From Spongisporangium articulatum (GTDB taxonomy: Bacteria > Actinomycetota > Actinomycetes > Actinomycetales > Kineosporiaceae), in assembly GCF_044465595.1 (NCBI RefSeq), contig NZ_JBITLV010000002.1, positions 124,001 to 188,000 on the forward strand: a DNA stretch of 64,000 nucleotides. The letters are read 5' to 3'. Each line of letters begins with the position of its first letter. Positions within the stretch are counted from its first letter, which is position 1. The notes beneath the pieces were generated by a model. It had not been told where the DNA came from. It saw only the letters and a program-made list of their open reading frames with translations, and made no database searches. This document shows positions 32,369-41,516 of the stretch, piece after piece. Made by a program: the position numbers and the translations under genes.

Positions 32369-34825
32369 GTGGAGCCGATGCGTGGATCGAGACGATCTCC
32401 GGCCTGGCTCCACGCCGTCCCGGTGCGGGCATTCGCGGCTTTCAGCCTGGTCTGGTTCGTCTGGTCCTACGCCGTGTCGCCCCACGTCGGCGACTTCGCA
32501 GCCGCCCTCGGCGGTTCGCTGCTCTACTCGGGACTCGGCTTCGTGGTCCTCGGTTACGCCGTTCGGGCGGCGGTCCGCCCCGGGGCCGACCGGGTGTGGC
32601 TGCCGCTGGTCGTGGGCCTGGGCGGGTCGGTCCTCGGGGACGCGACGTGGGACCTCGTCGACCGCGGGCTGCTGCCGGGCGGGAACTCCACGCCGTCGCT
32701 GGTCGACCTGCTCTACCTGCCCTCGTACGTGGCGCTCCTGGGGACGGTGGCCTGGCTGATCCGCCGCTACCACCAGCCCGGCGCGGGCTCCCTGCTCGAC
32801 ACCTTCGTGGTCGGTGTCGGGCCCGTGGCCGCGGTCTTCCCGTGGCTCATCCACCCCTATGTCGACGCCGTGCAGAGCGGTTCGCTCGCCGCTCGCGTGC
32901 TGTCCGTCTTCTACCCGACGGGCGACATCCTCATCGCGGCCTCGCTGGCCGCGGCCGCGCTCGGCGCCGGCCGCCTCGACAGCCTGCGGATCCTCACGAT
33001 CGCGTTCGGTGCCGGGCTGGTCGCCGATCACGTCTACCTGGCGCAGTCGGCCGCGGGCACCTACACCGGCGGCGGCTGGCTCGACTGGTTGTGGATGGTC
33101 CAGTACTTCCTGATCGCGCTCGCCGTCCAGCGCCCGCTGCCCGAGCGCCTGCCGCCGCGGACCGCGCGTACGGACGCCGTCTACCTCGCCGGGCTGCTGG
33201 GCTGCGCCGCGCTCGCCCCGGCGGTCCTGGTCGGCCGGCTCATCTGGTCGATCGACACCACTGCCGACAACCTTGTCTACGCCGTCGCGACGCTGCTGCT
33301 GGTCGCCGCCGTCACGGTGCGGCTGGTCGGCCTGGTCCGCGAGAACCAGCGCACGGTCGCGGAGCTGAGCGCGGCCGTGGCCGACGCGGAACTCCTCGGG
33401 GCCGAGCTGCGCCGGCAGGCCACCCACGACGGCGTGACCGGCCTGCCCAACCGGCAGAACCTGGCCGACCGGATCGCCCGCCTCGATCAGGCGGGCCCGC
33501 GGCGGCACAGCCTGATCTTCGTGGATCTCGACGACTTCAAAGCCGTCAACGACACGTTCGGACACACGGTCGGCGACAACCTGCTGCGCTCCTTGGCCCA
33601 GCGGTTGCGGGCGCTGGCCCGGCGCGAGGACCTGGTGGTGCGGTTGGGCGGTGACGAGTTCGCCGTCCTGATGCCCGACACCGAACCCGAGGACGCCGCT
33701 CAGGTCGCCCGCCGGATCCTCGGCGCGCTGAAGGTCGGTCTCGAGGTCGGTGGTCACCAGGTGACGGTGGCCGCGACCGCCGGGGTCGCCGCCATGACGG
33801 GCGGTGGCGCGGACCGCCCGGTGACCGGGGACGACCGGTCGGTGGACGACCGCTCGGAGGACGTGCTGGCGCGCGCCGACCTCGCCATGTACGCCGCGAA
33901 GCGGGCCGGCAAGGACCAGGTGCTCGTCTACAACGACCAGATGCGCGCTCAGGTGCTCGGCGAGGCCGAGATCGCGCAGGAACTGGCCCGAGCCCTGAAG
34001 CACGGCCTGCTCACCGCCGCCTACCAGCCGATCGTCGACCTCGAGACCGGCCGGATGCGCGGTGTCGAGGCCCTCGCCCGATGGCAGCACCTCGGCAACG
34101 ACATCCCGCCCGACGTGTTCCTCCCGATCGCCGAGCAGCGCGGTCTGATCGCCGCCATCGACCTGCACGTGCTCGAGCTGGCGCTGCAGCAGGCCGTGCA
34201 CTGGCGCAGCCAGGCTCCCGACCTGCGGGTCGGGTTCAACATGTCGGCCGCCACCCTGGCGCGCGACGACCTGGTCGAGTCGGTGCTGGCCGCGCTGGAG
34301 CGGTACGGGCTGCCCGGGGACGCGCTGGTCGTCGAGATCACCGAACAGGTACTCGTCCGCAACGCCGACCGGGCCGCCGAACAGCTCGCCGCCCTGCGCG
34401 GGCACGGGGTCGAGGTCGCCCTCGACGACTTCGGCACCGGCTACAGCAGCCTCTCCTACCTGCAACGTTTCCCGATCGACGTGATGAAGCTGGACCGCAG
34501 TTTCGTGGCCGAGGGCATCGTGGACGGCGAGGCCACGCCGTTGCTGCGGATGGTCATCGAGCTCGGCCAGCGGCTCGGGCTGGGGGTCCTGGTCGAGGGT
34601 CTCGAGACCGTGGAGCAGGCGCAGGCCGTGATCGCCGCCGGGGCCCGCAGCGGTCAGGGTTGGCTGTTCGCCCGGGCCGTACCGGCCGACGACCTGCCGG
34701 GCCTGCTCGGCGCGCAGTTGGCACCGCAGGACCTGCTGGAGGACGACGGGAGCCCGGACGGTGTGCGCCCTCCCACGCCGGCGGTCCCGGCGCAGGAGGG
34801 CGCGGCGCAGTTGTCCTCGCGCTGA
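32369..34825 (+). CDS. membrane GGDEF-EAL c-di-GMP enzyme
   Basis: An 818-residue protein: about nine membrane segments (residues ~15-315), a short coiled stretch, a GGDEF domain (~350-510) and an EAL domain (~530-790). GGDEF is intact at 427-431, with an I-site RxxD (RRED) before it. The EAL domain keeps EAL at 567-569, GFNMS, VEITE, LDDFGTGYSS, KLDRSF and VEGLE, so phosphodiesterase activity should be retained. Both activities may be switched by the membrane sensor. ATG 32378 is an alternative start. The product pGpG would be cleared by oligoribonuclease. Confidence 0.9.
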   Translation: MEPMRGSRRSPAWLHAVPVRAFAAFSLVWFVWSYAVSPHVGDFAAALGGSLLYSGLGFVVLGYAVRAAVRPGADRVWLPLVVGLGGSVLGDATWDLVDRGLLPGGNSTPSLVDLLYLPSYVALLGTVAWLIRRYHQPGAGSLLDTFVVGVGPVAAVFPWLIHPYVDAVQSGSLAARVLSVFYPTGDILIAASLAAAALGAGRLDSLRILTIAFGAGLVADHVYLAQSAAGTYTGGGWLDWLWMVQYFLIALAVQRPLPERLPPRTARTDAVYLAGLLGCAALAPAVLVGRLIWSIDTTADNLVYAVATLLLVAAVTVRLVGLVRENQRTVAELSAAVADAELLGAELRRQATHDGVTGLPNRQNLADRIARLDQAGPRRHSLIFVDLDDFKAVNDTFGHTVGDNLLRSLAQRLRALARREDLVVRLGGDEFAVLMPDTEPEDAAQVARRILGALKVGLEVGGHQVTVAATAGVAAMTGGGADRPVTGDDRSVDDRSEDVLARADLAMYAAKRAGKDQVLVYNDQMRAQVLGEAEIAQELARALKHGLLTAAYQPIVDLETGRMRGVEALARWQHLGNDIPPDVFLPIAEQRGLIAAIDLHVLELALQQAVHWRSQAPDLRVGFNMSAATLARDDLVESVLAALERYGLPGDALVVEITEQVLVRNADRAAEQLAALRGHGVEVALDDFGTGYSSLSYLQRFPIDVMKLDRSFVAEGIVDGEATPLLRMVIELGQRLGLGVLVEGLETVEQAQAVIAAGARSGQGWLFARAVPADDLPGLLGAQLAPQDLLEDDGSPDGVRPPTPAVPAQEGAAQLSSR

Positions 34826-34828
34826 GGG

Positions 34829-34969
34829 CTAGCGGCTGCCGATGTAGACGCCGCCGTTCACGAGCACCAGGATCAGCACGGCGAGCACGAGGCCCGCGAC
34901 GGGCGCCTTGAAGGCCAGCCAGGCGATGAGGAACACGATCAGGGCCAGTGCCGCGGTTCCGATGTACAT
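34829..34969 (-). CDS. small two-helix membrane protein, 46 residues
   Basis: A 46-residue hydrophobic protein starting MYIGTAALALIVFLIAWL, then a short basic turn and a second hydrophobic run ending YIGSR. GAGGTGGAG lies just upstream of ATG 34969 on the minus strand, which supports real translation. Similar short hydrophobic proteins are common in actinobacteria and have no assigned role. Its stop lies 3 bp from that of the GGDEF-EAL gene, convergently. Confidence 0.7.
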   Translation of the reverse strand: MYIGTAALALIVFLIAWLAFKAPVAGLVLAVLILVLVNGGVYIGSR

Positions 34970-35054
34970 GTCTCCACCTCGTCGACGTCCATGATTTTCT
35001 TCGGGTAGATCACGAGTGTGGTGCCCGAAGCTGATCACCGCACGGCGAGAAACT

Positions 35055-36308
35055 ATGCTCGCCCGGATGCGGACCAGGCGCTGGCAACGAGGGGCGGCAC
35101 TGCCGGCGGTCGCCCGGGCGGCCGTCGCCGTCGTGGTCCCGGCGCTGGTGCTGACCGGCTGCACCGGCTCCACGTCCGGTGGGGCCACCCCGTCGTCCGA
35201 CCCGAGCGTGAGTTCCGTCGGCCCCGAACCGGTCTCCGCGTTGGCCGACGTCGAGCTCCCGCTGCCCGCCGCCTCGAGCGCGAAGCTGGGCGGGGCGAAG
35301 GCGCTGCAGGCGGTCATCGATGGGGTCGTCGCCGACTCCGCGACGCTGAACTCCGGAGTGCTCGGCGTGACCGCCGCAGTGGTCTCCGCCGAAGGCACCT
35401 GGGCCGGGGCGGCCGGGAAGGACGGCGCGGGCCAGGCCCTACGTCCGGACACCGTGCTGGCGCTCGGGTCGATCACCAAGACCGCGGTCGCCGCCGAGGT
35501 GGTGCACCTCGCCGCGACCGGCCGGCTGGACCTCGACAAGCCGGCCTCGAACTACCTCTCCAGCCCGCTGCTGAAGAAGAAACCGACTGTCCGGCAACTG
35601 CTCTCGATGCGCTCGGGGATCCCTGAGTTCGACGGCCGGTTGCTCTCGGACGCCCGGCGCCGGCCCACGAAGGTGTGGTCCGCGCGGGAGGCGCTCGGCT
35701 ACGTCCCGGACGGCGACCTCCAGCCCCCGGGCGGCGCCTACCAGTACGCGACGTCGAACTACTGGCTGCTCGGGCTCCTCATCGAGAAGGTCACCGGGAA
35801 GGCGTGGGCGGCCGCGGTGGGCGCCGACGTCCTCGGCGCCTCGTCCGGGCTGGCGCTGCAGGCCCGGGACGGCGAACGTCCGAGTGGTCGGCTGGCCGCG
35901 CCGTCCCCCGCGCTCGGTGACAGGCCCGACGGGGAGTACGTGCCCAACGCGGGCCTCGCCTCGATCGCCGGGGCCGGTGGGGCCATGGCCGGGACGGCGC
36001 TGGCCACCGCCCGCTACGGGTACGGGTTGTACGGCGGGCGCACCCTGCCGGTGAAGCAGGTGCGGGAGCTGGCCACCGCGCCCGACGACACCGCGGGGTA
36101 CGGGCTCGGCACGGGCATCAAGGACCGTGACGGGGACGTGTCGGTCGGGCATCAGGGCGACATCCCCACCTTCCTGAACGACCTCGAGGTGATCCCGCAG
36201 CGCAAGCTGTCGGTCGCCCTGCTGATGGTCGTCGATCCGACCGTCACCCCCGAGCCCGACCCCTCGGTCTACACCGCGGAGCTGGTGCGCGCGCTGGGCG
36301 CGGGGTGA
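35055..36308 (+). CDS. lipoprotein serine hydrolase (class C beta-lactamase/DD-peptidase fold)
   Basis: A 417-residue protein. A lipobox VLTGC near residue 35 indicates a lipoprotein anchored outside the membrane. The serine beta-lactamase-like fold shows SITK (Ser139, Lys142), a YATSNY segment in the position of the YxN motif, and a C-terminal HQG (His366) replacing KTG. Such proteins are usually D-aminopeptidases, esterases or DD-peptidases rather than resistance enzymes. ATG 35055 is preferred; ATG 35067 is an alternative. It is followed 3 bp later by the kinase-LLM fusion. Confidence 0.82.
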   Translation: MLARMRTRRWQRGAALPAVARAAVAVVVPALVLTGCTGSTSGGATPSSDPSVSSVGPEPVSALADVELPLPAASSAKLGGAKALQAVIDGVVADSATLNSGVLGVTAAVVSAEGTWAGAAGKDGAGQALRPDTVLALGSITKTAVAAEVVHLAATGRLDLDKPASNYLSSPLLKKKPTVRQLLSMRSGIPEFDGRLLSDARRRPTKVWSAREALGYVPDGDLQPPGGAYQYATSNYWLLGLLIEKVTGKAWAAAVGADVLGASSGLALQARDGERPSGRLAAPSPALGDRPDGEYVPNAGLASIAGAGGAMAGTALATARYGYGLYGGRTLPVKQVRELATAPDDTAGYGLGTGIKDRDGDVSVGHQGDIPTFLNDLEVIPQRKLSVALLMVVDPTVTPEPDPSVYTAELVRALGAG

Positions 36309-36311
36309 CCC

Positions 36312-37817
36312 GTGCTGCGGCTGCCCGACCCGGTGCTGCTGGTCCTCGTCGGGGCGTCGGGGTCGGGCAAGAGCCACTGGGCGGGTGAGCACTTCCGGCC
36401 CGAGCAGGTCGTCTCCTCCGACCGGTTGCGCGCCGTCGTCGGCGAGGGCCCGCGTGATCTCGAGGCCAGCGCCGACGCCTTCGACCTGCTCGAGCGGATC
36501 GTCGCGGCCCGGCTCGGGCGGCGGCTGACCACCGTCGTCGACACGCTGGGCTTCGACGACGAGCGCCGCGCCGCCTGGCTGCGGCTGGCCGTCGCGCACG
36601 GGATGCCCTGTGTGGCGGTCGCTTTCGACACCGAACCGGCCGAATGCCGGCGGCGGAACGCGGCCCGCGGGCCGGCCGACCGCCTGTCGCAGGCCGTGCT
36701 CACCGCTCAGCTGAAGCGGTACACGCAGGTGCGGGTGGGGCTGGCCGTCGAGGGGTTCACGGACGTCGTCACGCCCCAGCCGGTGCGCGTGGTCCCCGCC
36801 GCGTTCACCCCCGCCGCCGCGCCCGCCGCCGCGCCCGCCCCGGGGCCTGCGGGGCGGGCGTCCGAGCCCTCCGTCATCCGGTTCGGGCTGCAGCTGTCCC
36901 GCTGGGACGTGCCCGGCGGGCCGGCCGAACTCGGCCCGCGACTGGCCGACGTCGCCGCCCGTGCGGAGGCGGCGGGGTTCGACTCGATCTGGGTGATGGA
37001 CCACTTCCGGCAGATCCCGCAGCTGGGCCGTGCCTGGGAGGACATGCCGGAGAGCGTCGCGACCCTCGGCTACCTGGCCGCCGCGACCCGGCGGGCGACG
37101 ATCGGGGCGCTGGTGCACGGGATCACGTACCGCAACGTCGCCCACCTGGCCAAGGTCGTCGCCACCCTCGACGTGCTCAGCGGCGGCCGGGCCCGCTGCG
37201 GCCTCGGCGCCGCCTGGTTCGAGGCCGAGCACACCGCCTACGGCTGGCCCTTCCCGCCCGCGGCCGAACGGCTCGACCTGCTCGAGGACGCGTTGCAGCT
37301 GCTGCCCCTCCTGTGGGGGCCGGGCGCGAAACCCTTCACGGGCCGCGTCCTCCAGGTGCCGGACACGACGTGCTACCCGCGGCCGCTGCAGGCCCACGTC
37401 CCCGTCCTGGTCGGCGGCTCGGGGGAGCGGCGCACCCTGCGGCTGGTGGCGCGCTACGCCGACGCCTGCAACCTCACCGGTGACGTGCCCACCGTCCGGC
37501 GCAAGCTGGCCGTGCTGGCCGAGCACTGCGCCACCGTCGGCCGCGACCCGGCCGACGTCGAGACCACCCACCTGTCGACGGTCCTGGTCGCCCGCCACAC
37601 GGCCGAGCTGGACGCCGAACTGGCGGCCCGCCGTCCGGCCCGCGGTCACGCCCGGTGGGCGGCGGCCACCAACCCCGGCACGGTCGAGGACCACGTGCTC
37701 CGGGCCCGGTCGTACGTGGACGCCGGGGTCCAGCACCTCATCGTCAGCCCGGTCGGGGTGTGGGACTCCCCGGCGCTGGAACGCTACGGCGAGGTCATCG
37801 CCGCCGTGCGCGGCTGA
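36312..37817 (+). CDS. fusion of P-loop kinase (AAA_33) and LLM F420-dependent oxidoreductase
   Basis: A 501-residue two-domain protein. Residues 1-165 form a small P-loop kinase with Walker A GASGSGKS at 14-21 and an FDTEPAECRRRNAARG lid region, like polynucleotide-kinase-type AAA_33 proteins. An Ala/Pro linker (~170-190) leads to an LLM TIM barrel (~195-500) with SIWVMDHF, LGYLAAATRRATIGALV and VLVGGSGERRTLRL, typical of F420-dependent enzymes. The GTG start is 3 bp after the hydrolase stop. Joining of a kinase and an F420 enzyme suggests consecutive steps or regulation; the substrate is unknown. Confidence 0.82.
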   Translation: MLRLPDPVLLVLVGASGSGKSHWAGEHFRPEQVVSSDRLRAVVGEGPRDLEASADAFDLLERIVAARLGRRLTTVVDTLGFDDERRAAWLRLAVAHGMPCVAVAFDTEPAECRRRNAARGPADRLSQAVLTAQLKRYTQVRVGLAVEGFTDVVTPQPVRVVPAAFTPAAAPAAAPAPGPAGRASEPSVIRFGLQLSRWDVPGGPAELGPRLADVAARAEAAGFDSIWVMDHFRQIPQLGRAWEDMPESVATLGYLAAATRRATIGALVHGITYRNVAHLAKVVATLDVLSGGRARCGLGAAWFEAEHTAYGWPFPPAAERLDLLEDALQLLPLLWGPGAKPFTGRVLQVPDTTCYPRPLQAHVPVLVGGSGERRTLRLVARYADACNLTGDVPTVRRKLAVLAEHCATVGRDPADVETTHLSTVLVARHTAELDAELAARRPARGHARWAAATNPGTVEDHVLRARSYVDAGVQHLIVSPVGVWDSPALERYGEVIAAVRG

Positions 37818-37829
37818 GTGCTCCCGGGC

Positions 37830-38420
37830 TCAGTCCCACCAGGCGCGGTCGCGGCGGTGGCGGTCGAGCAGCACCTGCGTGCGGTCGGGTTCGGCGACGA
37901 CGGCGGTCACGGGCGAGCCGCCCGGGCTGACGAAGGTCAGGTAGCCCGCCGGCGGCAGGCCCGGGCCCCAGGAGCGCGTCACCGTAGGAGTCAGGACGTC
38001 GCCGGAGCGCCAGCTGACCGACCCGATGCCGGGGTTCACCAGCCGGTTGGCGTGCCAGCGCCATTCGTCACCGGCCACGGTCAGGAAGCCGGGCACGAGG
38101 ACGTCGCTGTCGGGCAGTCGTTGCCCGGGGACCAGCCGCGGCCGGGTGGGCCTCTCGACGACCGCGCGGGGGAGCGCGGCCCGGATGCGGGGATTGCCCC
38201 GGCGGTCGCACCGGTCGGCCCACGTCCGCCACCAGCACCACTCGGCCGTCAGGTAGAACCCGACCGGGACCACCACGAGCAGCGGCAGGTAGAGCAGCGC
38301 ATCGACGCACAGTGCCCCGAGCCCGGAGAGGGCCACCGACGCCGTGAGGGCACGCAGACGGGCCCGGCGCCGCTGCTCCCGGCGCGTGACCCAGGTGGAC
38401 AGCTGCGGTGCGAGCGCCAC
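37830..38420 (-). CDS. uncharacterised two-TM membrane protein
   Basis: A 196-residue protein of no recognised family. GTG 38420 is preferred over the longer frame (38498) because GGAAGG lies upstream at proper distance. A basic N-terminal helix (~10-28) leads into two hydrophobic segments (~30-68), then a soluble C-terminal part rich in Arg, Trp and Pro with the stretch RLVPGQRLPDSDVLVPGFL. The charge pattern puts both ends in the cytosol. It converges with the kinase-LLM fusion gene. Confidence 0.6.
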   Translation of the reverse strand: MALAPQLSTWVTRREQRRRARLRALTASVALSGLGALCVDALLYLPLLVVVPVGFYLTAEWCWWRTWADRCDRRGNPRIRAALPRAVVERPTRPRLVPGQRLPDSDVLVPGFLTVAGDEWRWHANRLVNPGIGSVSWRSGDVLTPTVTRSWGPGLPPAGYLTFVSPGGSPVTAVVAEPDRTQVLLDRHRRDRAWWD

Positions 38421-38734
38421 GATGACTTCCTTCCCCCTGTCCGTTGCCGCCCAGGATGGCGCGTCCGGGTCGATGTGCGAAGCAGAACGGGAAAGCAAAG
38501 TCCGTGTCGCGCAACGACTGCCACATGCGCCGCAGAAGTGGGCCGGTGATTCGTGACGGGTGTGGTTCGGGTGACCGGCGCCGTTCGTCGGTGGGCGCGG
38601 TGTGACACCGCGACCGCCTGGTGAGCACTGTGTGACACCGTGCTCATGCGCGGCGGCCGGCGCCGAGCCGGTCGTCGCCGACCCCGTGTGCTGGCGCGGG
38701 CCCGGGGTTCCGGTTCTCCGCTAACAGTTTCCGG
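38421..38734. other. intergenic region holding the second iteron element
   Basis: About 310 bp between the membrane protein start and the end of the glycosyltransferase. The right half contains the two-iteron repeat at 38591-38647. Minus-strand frames in this stretch read MSTVSHSAHQ and so on, but they are created by the repeat and have no ribosome binding site. Nothing else is evident. Confidence 0.5.
38591..38647. repeat. two-iteron repeat element (30-bp period), copy 2
   Basis: GTGGGCGCGGTGTGACACCG (38591-38610) and GTGAGCACTGTGTGACACCG (38621-38640) lie exactly 30 bp apart, and TGCTCA follows. The same arrangement occurs at 30612-30667 in front of another gene. Here it is about 170 bp upstream of the membrane protein start on the minus strand. 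Confidence 0.6.
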
Positions 38735-39568
38735 CTAGCGGAACAGCCCGTCGCGCACGGCGGTGGCCCGCTCGCGCAGCTTCTCCTTCGCCTGGCCGGG
38801 GCTCTTCAGACAGCCGACCACCGTCCGGACGAACGTGTCGGCCAGCAGCAGGAGCACCGCCGTCCACTGCTGGTGCTTGCGCTGCAGGCGCAGCCGGCCG
38901 GACGTGTCGATGTACGGGGTCAGGTCCTCGTTCGGCACCTTGGTGGCGCTCAGGTCGGTGCGCACGACGATGCGCTTGTGCAGGTCCCGGATCACCCGCA
39001 GCCCGAAGTCGACGTCCTGGTAGTAGTGGAACCAGGCCTCGTCGAAACCGCCCAGCGCGCGGAAGTCGGTGCGGCGCATGACCGCGACCGCCGCGTCCAG
39101 CCACAGCGGCGGGCCCGGGTAGTCCCGCTCGGGACGCAGGTGGTGGGGGTTGTTGCCCCGGTCGGCCATCGTGCCGCCGTGCGACCAGAGCGACCCGTCC
39201 CGCGAGTCGAACAGGGCCGGCCCGACCAGCGCGACCTGCGGGTCGTCGAGTTCCGCGGCCAGGGCGGGCAGGAGGCCGGGGGAGAGGGTCACGTCGTCGG
39301 CCAGCATGGCGACCACGTCGACACCCTCGGGCAGGGTGGCGACGGCCGCGTTCACGGCGCCGCCGTAGCCGGGGTTCGGCAGGTGCAGCCAGGTGCCCTC
39401 GCTCCACAGCTTCTCCGCGGTGGCCTGCCGGTCGGGCTGCTCGCCGTTGTTCACGATCACGACGTCGTGCGGGTCGACACCCTGCCCGGCCAGGCTCTGG
39501 GCTAGCACGGCGGCCTGCGGGGAGGCGTTGTAGGCGACGATCACGACGCCGATCCGGGGGCTGGTCAC
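38735..39568 (-). CDS. family 2 glycosyltransferase (rhamnosyltransferase-like)
   Basis: A 277-residue GT2 enzyme. IGVVIVAYNAS opens the GT-A fold; VDVVAMLADDV gives the metal-binding Asp91-Asp92. WLDAAVAVMRRTDFRALGGFDEAWFHYYQDVDFGLRV is the typical catalytic and acceptor region of rhamnosyltransferase-like enzymes. No membrane segment. It is an isolated gene with GTG start 39568; a glycan locus partner is not adjacent, though a flippase and another GT2 lie at 25-27 kb. Confidence 0.85.
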   Translation of the reverse strand: MTSPRIGVVIVAYNASPQAAVLAQSLAGQGVDPHDVVIVNNGEQPDRQATAEKLWSEGTWLHLPNPGYGGAVNAAVATLPEGVDVVAMLADDVTLSPGLLPALAAELDDPQVALVGPALFDSRDGSLWSHGGTMADRGNNPHHLRPERDYPGPPLWLDAAVAVMRRTDFRALGGFDEAWFHYYQDVDFGLRVIRDLHKRIVVRTDLSATKVPNEDLTPYIDTSGRLRLQRKHQQWTAVLLLLADTFVRTVVGCLKSPGQAKEKLRERATAVRDGLFR

Positions 39569-39700
39569 GGCCGTAGCCTAGAGACGCCTGTCGTCGACCG
39601 TGACGCAGGTGCGGAGAAATCATCCCCATCCGACGCATCGTCGTCACCCTCGGCAAAGCCGGCCGCTCAAGACCGGACGCCGTCAGGCCGAGTACAGGAT

Positions 39701-41461
39701 GTGAGGTCTCTGAGCGGGGTCGGGGTCGCCACGCGCCTGTGGTGTGCGATCGCCGTTCCGCTCCTGGTGGCCGGAGCCGTCCTGGGGTCGCAGTTCCTCA
39801 GTGCCCGCGGCGCGGCCGAGGCGGCCCGTGACGAACTCGTGGAACTCCACGTGATCGGCGCCATGATGCAGTTGCAGGCCGGCCCGGTGCAGCCCGAGGT
39901 CCTGGCCCTCGGCCCGTTCCCACCCCCCGGCGGCGGGTCACGGACCCGCTTGCGGGACGCCACGGTGCGGCAGATCTGGTCGTTGGCGATCCAGAACGAG
40001 CACGGTCGGATCGCCATCTACCAGCGCGCCCTGGCCCGCTACCCGGACGCCGTGCCCGCGGCCCTGGTCACGACCTTCGACCAGGAGGTCGCTCTCCTGC
40101 AGGGCCTGCTCGCGCAGCGCTCGTGGCCCACGGCCGACCAGATCGCCACGTACACCGAGCTGCGGGCTCGGGCCGACACCCAGTTGGCCGACCTCGGGAT
40201 GAGCCTGGCCACCTCGGGGTGGGTGACCTACCAGGAGGGCATCGACGTCGACCGGACGAGCACCCGGGAGTTCTTCACCGCGTTCGCCGTCCTGGCCGAT
40301 CTGCGCAACCCCGGCCCCAACCTGGTGAGCATGTTGAGCGGCGCACGAGCCAACGCGGTCGCCGGTCTGGGCCTCGGTTCGGGCGTCGCGACCCGGCAAC
40401 GCGCCCTCGACCTCACCCGGACCCCGCAGTTCCTCCGCTTCGAGACCGACATGGCCCGCGCGGTGCAGGTGGCGGCCGGAGCCAAGCCTCCGGACGATCC
40501 GTGGCAGCTCTCGCGGACCGCCGTCAACGCCAACGGTCTGCACGACGAGATCACAGAGGTGGCGAACGCCGGGCGGGCTCTCGTCGAGGACGGCGTGCGC
40601 ACCCGGCTGCGCGTCGCTCAGGAGAACGAGCGGCGGGCCGCGGTCCTGTCCCTGCTCGTGCTGCTCGCCACCGCGGCCGTCGGGGCCGCGGTCCTGCGCT
40701 CCGTCCTGCGACCGCTGCGGGCCCTGACCGTGCGGGCCGCCGACCTGGCCGGGGGCGCCCTCGACGGGCCACCGGTCACCATCGCCGGCCGGCACGAGCT
40801 GTCCGAGCTGGCCGTCGCGCTCGAGGGTGGCGCGCGCACGCTGCACAAGATCCGGGAGCAGTCCGAGGCGATCGCCGGTGGACGGCTCGACGACCCCTGT
40901 CTGGACGAGTCGGCGCCGGGCCCCCTCGGCGCGATGATGCACCGCAGCGTCGAGGCGGTCCGCGGGATGGCGTATCAGTTGCGGCAACAGGCCGACCTGG
41001 ATGCTCTGACGGGGCTCATGAACCGCAACGCGCTGGAGAAGTGGGCGGCCGCCATGCAGGTGCCGCACGTCCTCTTCTACCTCGATCTCGACGGCTTCAA
41101 GCGGGTCAACGACACGCAGGGCCACCAGGCGGGCGACCAGGTGCTGAGCGTCGTCGCCGATCGGCTCCAGGGCGAGGTCGGGCCCGCGGACGCCGTCGCA
41201 CGCCTCGGTGGGGACGAGTTCCTGATCGTGGCCCGCCTGGACACCGACGGGGCCGAGGAGCCCGCCCCGGGTCGGGTCGCCGCGCTGGTCGAGAGGTTCC
41301 GGGCCACCCTCAGCCGCCCGGTGGCCGAGGGCATGCAGGTCGGGGTCAGCATCGGCTGGACCCTCTGGACGCCCGGAGAGTCCTTCGAGGCGGCCCTTAC
41401 CCGGGCCGATCTGGCCATGTACGAGCGGAAGCGGATCGCGCGCACGAGCGCGTCGCGCTAG
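39701..41461 (+). CDS. NIT-HAMP-GGDEF diguanylate cyclase
   Basis: A 586-residue membrane signalling protein. An N-terminal membrane segment (~10-30), a ~280-residue helical extracellular domain resembling nitrate/nitrite-sensing NIT domains, a second membrane segment (~310-330), a HAMP region (~331-385) and a GGDEF domain (~425-580). GGDEF is intact at 503-507 (RLGGDEFLIV). The I-site position reads GPAD instead of RxxD, so product inhibition is probably lost. GTG start 39701. The signal may be nitrate-like, by analogy only. Confidence 0.82.
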   Translation: MRSLSGVGVATRLWCAIAVPLLVAGAVLGSQFLSARGAAEAARDELVELHVIGAMMQLQAGPVQPEVLALGPFPPPGGGSRTRLRDATVRQIWSLAIQNEHGRIAIYQRALARYPDAVPAALVTTFDQEVALLQGLLAQRSWPTADQIATYTELRARADTQLADLGMSLATSGWVTYQEGIDVDRTSTREFFTAFAVLADLRNPGPNLVSMLSGARANAVAGLGLGSGVATRQRALDLTRTPQFLRFETDMARAVQVAAGAKPPDDPWQLSRTAVNANGLHDEITEVANAGRALVEDGVRTRLRVAQENERRAAVLSLLVLLATAAVGAAVLRSVLRPLRALTVRAADLAGGALDGPPVTIAGRHELSELAVALEGGARTLHKIREQSEAIAGGRLDDPCLDESAPGPLGAMMHRSVEAVRGMAYQLRQQADLDALTGLMNRNALEKWAAAMQVPHVLFYLDLDGFKRVNDTQGHQAGDQVLSVVADRLQGEVGPADAVARLGGDEFLIVARLDTDGAEEPAPGRVAALVERFRATLSRPVAEGMQVGVSIGWTLWTPGESFEAALTRADLAMYERKRIARTSASR

Positions 41462-41516
41462 GCGACCCGGGACGACCCGGCACGACCCGGCACACTGCGT
41501 CTCGACGCCTCCGGGC

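Noticed and set aside
38249..38647. Minus-strand frame beginning MSTVSHSAHQ
   Set aside because: The start is created by the two-iteron repeat and the rest is out of frame with the membrane protein that has a proper ribosome binding site.
41462..41492. Three 10-bp CGACCCGGCA-like tandem repeats after the NIT-HAMP-GGDEF gene
   Set aside because: Too short and simple to interpret; likely slippage in a 55-bp gap between convergent genes.
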